Assembly (NCBI GenBank): GCA_020027255.1
Contig: JAHRAP010000037.1
Span: 1 to 7,928 of the forward strand
DNA from: Nitrosopumilaceae archaeon
GTDB taxonomy: Archaea; Thermoproteota; Nitrososphaeria; Nitrososphaerales; Nitrosopumilaceae
DNA: 7,928 nucleotides
Direction: 5' to 3'
Every line of letters begins with the position of its first letter. The stretch's first letter is position 1. The notes under the pieces were generated by a model. It made no database searches. It was not told the origin of the DNA and saw nothing but the letters and a program-made list of their open reading frames with translations. Below, one piece after another: positions 6,120-7,928 of this stretch. The position numbers and the translations under genes were made by a program.

Positions 6120-6947
6120 TTATGTAACATCCAAACTAAGATCTAATCCAATTACTGAATTAGTGATGGCGCCAACTGATATAAAATCCACTTTGGTCTT
6201 TGCATATTCTCTTATATTTTTAATATTTATACCGCCTGAAACTTCAATTTTTATATTTTTACGAATTCCTAGTTTAACCAATTCATGAATTGTAGAATTG
6301 ATCATATCTACAGAAAAATTGTCCAACATAATTATATCTGAGCCAGATCTGGCAGCTAATAACGCACATTCTAAATTATCTACTTCTGTTTCAATGGTTT
6401 TATATTTCAATTTTGCTTTTGTAATTAAATGTTCCATTGATCCATTGATTGCTATGTGATTATCCTTTAATATTATGGACTCACTTAAATCCATCCTGTG
6501 TTTCACACCTCCGCCAATTTCAACTGCAAGTTTATCAAAATAACGTAATCCTGGCGCGGTTTTTCTGGTTGCATAAATTGCAATTTTTGAGTTTATTTTT
6601 TCGGTAATTTGTACCAATTTACTAGTACATGTAGCTATTCCACTCATTCTAGATAATAAATTTAGAACTGTCCTTTCGCATGAGAGTATCGTAGATGCTA
6701 GCCCGTCGACAATTAATACAGACTCTCCTTTTTTTACATGCTCTCCATCTTTTTTTAAAATTCTCACATCACATTTATGTGAAACAAACATAATCTTAGC
6801 AAATTTAATTCCAGCAATTATGCCATTTTGTTTGCTGATTATTTTAGCACGTATTTGTTTTTGTGGCAACAAGCCGCTACTTATATCGCCATTTCCTATA
6901 TCTTCTTTTATGAATTCTTCTAATTTATCTTCTAAATTTAGTGTCAA
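6120..6947 (-). CDS. nadC: Nicotinate-nucleotide pyrophosphorylase (quinolinate phosphoribosyltransferase) NadC
   Basis: NadC transfers the phosphoribosyl group from PRPP to quinolinate with decarboxylation, giving nicotinate mononucleotide. The 275 residues match the family. The N-terminal domain begins with an EDIGNGDISS segment (15-24). The barrel domain then shows ERTVLNLL and SGIAT (91-106), TRKTAPGLR (127-135), KLAVEIGGGVKHRM (139-152), ILKDNH (159-164), EVD (188-190), MLDN (207-210), EVSGGI (235-240) and SVGAIT (257-262). These include the phosphate- and quinolinate-binding Arg, His and Lys residues. The start is TTG at 6947, overlapping the spt4 stop as TTGA; this coupling and the correct N-terminal length support it. 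It completes the NAD route begun by nadX-nadA but is transcribed from the other side, as the last gene of an operon with transcription machinery. Confidence 0.96.
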   Translation of the reverse strand: MTLNLEDKLEEFIKEDIGNGDISSGLLPQKQIRAKIISKQNGIIAGIKFAKIMFVSHKCDVRILKKDGEHVKKGESVLIVDGLASTILSCERTVLNLLSRMSGIATCTSKLVQITEKINSKIAIYATRKTAPGLRYFDKLAVEIGGGVKHRMDLSESIILKDNHIAINGSMEHLITKAKLKYKTIETEVDNLECALLAARSGSDIIMLDNFSVDMINSTIHELVKLGIRKNIKIEVSGGINIKNIREYAKTKVDFISVGAITNSVIGLDLSLDVT

Positions 6948-7132
6948 GTCACTTTTAACGCATATTTTCCTTTCTTAGTAATTGTTAGCGTATTAGCTAT
7001 TTTTGAATTTTGAGGATCTATAATGAGTACAATTCCACGCCAATCTGGTGTGAGATCTGATGATTTACAATTCCCGCATATTTTTCCAACTGTGATAAAT
7101 TTGCATTTTCGGCAAGCAACTTCTCTAACCAT
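6944..7132 (-). CDS. spt4: Transcription elongation factor Spt4 (RpoE'')
   Basis: Spt4 pairs with Spt5 (NusG homologue) on the RNA polymerase clamp to raise processivity. The 62-residue protein is the normal archaeal size. A zinc ribbon is formed by CRKC (7-10) and CGNC (19-22). It is followed by SSDLTPDWRGIVLIIDP (24-40), which carries the family's typical W-x-G segment, and by a short strand at the C-terminus that ends in KVT. The start ATG at 7132 lies inside the rpo7 3' end (8-nt overlap), and its stop overlaps the TTG of nadC by 4 nt. The rpo7-spt4 pairing is a conserved archaeal arrangement, which strengthens the call for so small a gene. It was formerly listed as RNA polymerase subunit E''. 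Confidence 0.93.
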   Translation of the reverse strand: MVREVACRKCKFITVGKICGNCKSSDLTPDWRGIVLIIDPQNSKIANTLTITKKGKYALKVT

Positions 7133-7730
7133 TTTTACTTTTCTTAATTTTTATCTTTTCTTTTTTGTCGTTGATATTAGATTCTGCTTTTTTTAATTCT
7201 TCATTTATCCATTCTTCAGTTCCTAAAAATGGTTGCCTACATGTGATACCAATTTTTCCCATTGTTGCAGCTTTGCCCAGAGATACTGCAGTGATTCTAG
7301 TCCTTATGCCAGATCCAATTTTTAATGTTTTCCCACTCTGGTTAGCTAAAATTATGCCAGATTTTACATCACTACGTAAATAATCATCCATCACTTGAGA
7401 TAAATGTAATAACGCATCTGTAGGACCAATTCTCACAAAAGCTCCAAAATCAGTAATATCTACTATTTCCCCATTCACTATTTCTTGCAGTTTAGGATAA
7501 AATGTCAATGCATCAAATTCAACTTTATGATATGTTCCGCCATCTCCAGTGATCATTTTTCCAACAGATTCGATATTTGTATCCATGATCATAATTATAT
7601 ATCCTAGATCAGAATTAATCATACTCTCATACTTTTCTTTTAATATTGATGTAGCAGCTTTGTTTAGATCATCGTTAAACATATTTGGTGGTATTCGTAC
7701 AACATCAACTAATGTAGATATAGAAAACAA
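7125..7730 (-). CDS. rpo7: DNA-directed RNA polymerase subunit Rpo7 (RpoE')
   Basis: Rpo7 forms, with Rpo4, the stalk of archaeal RNA polymerase that binds nascent RNA and aids open-complex formation. The 201-residue product has the N-terminal tip domain (1-80, beginning FSISTLVDVVRIPP, with GDGG at 62-65) and an S1/OB-fold RNA-binding domain (about 82-165, NGEIVDITDFGAFVRIGP, LLHLSQV). A Lys-rich tail from about 180 makes it somewhat longer than the usual 180-190 residues. The start is TTG at 7730. An in-frame TAG sits immediately upstream, so no longer form is possible, and the next Met (residue 17) would delete the first strand. The preceding gene ends 19 nt upstream. There is no Shine-Dalgarno site. 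It overlaps spt4 by 8 nt. Confidence 0.95.
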   Translation of the reverse strand: MFSISTLVDVVRIPPNMFNDDLNKAATSILKEKYESMINSDLGYIIMIMDTNIESVGKMITGDGGTYHKVEFDALTFYPKLQEIVNGEIVDITDFGAFVRIGPTDALLHLSQVMDDYLRSDVKSGIILANQSGKTLKIGSGIRTRITAVSLGKAATMGKIGITCRQPFLGTEEWINEELKKAESNINDKKEKIKIKKSKNG

Positions 7731-7749
7731 CTAAATAAATTATGATTAC

Positions 7750-7928
7750 TTAATTTATGAATCTTTGTATTTGTAATAATTTTTTAGTGTATTTGTTCAT
7801 AGATTCTTTTGCTACTGCTTCTTTGTTTATAATTTCATTTGCATACGAAAAATCTATGTCTGTGTATTTTATATTTTTGATCGTGCCAATTACCCATAGG
7901 AATTTTTTGTAATTCAGATTCTGCGTCA
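7750..7928 (-). CDS. C-terminal part of an unidentified protein
   Basis: The frame is open from the right edge to a stop at 7750-7752 and gives 58 residues. It begins TQNLNYKKFLWVIGTIKN and ends KKLLQIQRFIN. It is the only frame on this strand without a stop over this stretch, and it is followed after 19 nt by rpo7 in the same direction, so it is probably the upstream gene of that operon. The composition (Lys, Asn, Ile) and the two predicted amphipathic helices suggest a soluble protein. I do not recognise the family. Inorganic pyrophosphatase and PIN-domain proteins are neighbours of rpo7 in other archaea, but the visible residues do not show their motifs. Confidence 0.6.
   Translation of the reverse strand, partial: TQNLNYKKFLWVIGTIKNIKYTDIDFSYANEIINKEAVAKESMNKYTKKLLQIQRFIN

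Noticed and set aside
1..7928. CRISPR array, insertion sequence, toxin-antitoxin or defence island.
   Set aside because: I saw no regularly spaced repeats, no transposase motifs, no terminal inverted repeats and no defence-type genes. Apart from the left 112 bases, the window consists of ordinary housekeeping genes. HerA-NurA can occur in phage-defence loci, but here it is the standard archaeal repair operon with Mre11 and Rad50.

Overview
The window looks like AT-rich archaeal chromosome, most probably from a thaumarchaeon (Nitrososphaerota, Nitrosopumilus-like). The evidence is a NurA-HerA-Mre11-Rad50 end-resection cluster, archaeal RNA polymerase subunit Rpo7 and elongation factor Spt4, TATA-like boxes about 27-28 nt upstream of start codons (leaderless transcription), and frequent TTG starts. 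The phylum is an inference from gene content and style; no marker in the window was tested against a database.

Layout. Positions 1-112 carry two plus-strand coding fragments joined by an ATGA overlap. They run head-on into the minus-strand DNA-repair operon. That operon reads right to left as nurA (to about 4128), herA (3292-1775), mre11 (1772-618) and rad50 (from 643), with overlaps or very short gaps throughout. rad50 is cut off: only the N-terminal ATPase lobe, about 179 residues, is recognisable before the homology stops near position 107. None of the three minus-strand frames beyond that point looks like the Rad50 coiled coil.

Positions 4129-4233 are a divergent promoter region. From it the plus strand reads nadX (L-aspartate dehydrogenase) and then nadA (quinolinate synthase), which has its own TATA box. 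Converging on nadA from the right is a minus-strand operon: an unidentified gene whose 3' end lies at 7750-7928, then rpo7, spt4 and nadC, packed with a 19-nt gap, an 8-nt overlap and a 4-nt TTGA overlap.

How the genes work together. NurA nuclease and HerA translocase, with the Mre11-Rad50 complex, resect double-strand breaks for homologous recombination. NadX oxidises aspartate to iminoaspartate, NadA condenses it with dihydroxyacetone phosphate to quinolinate, and NadC converts quinolinate to nicotinate mononucleotide. The three enzymes thus supply the whole de novo route up to NaMN. Rpo7 is the stalk subunit of RNA polymerase and Spt4 is half of the Spt4/5 processivity factor.

I do not see an undescribed defence or mobile system. 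The most notable signal is the broken rad50 at the left end, where two convergent truncated genes meet. This is either a real rearrangement or a chimeric assembly junction.
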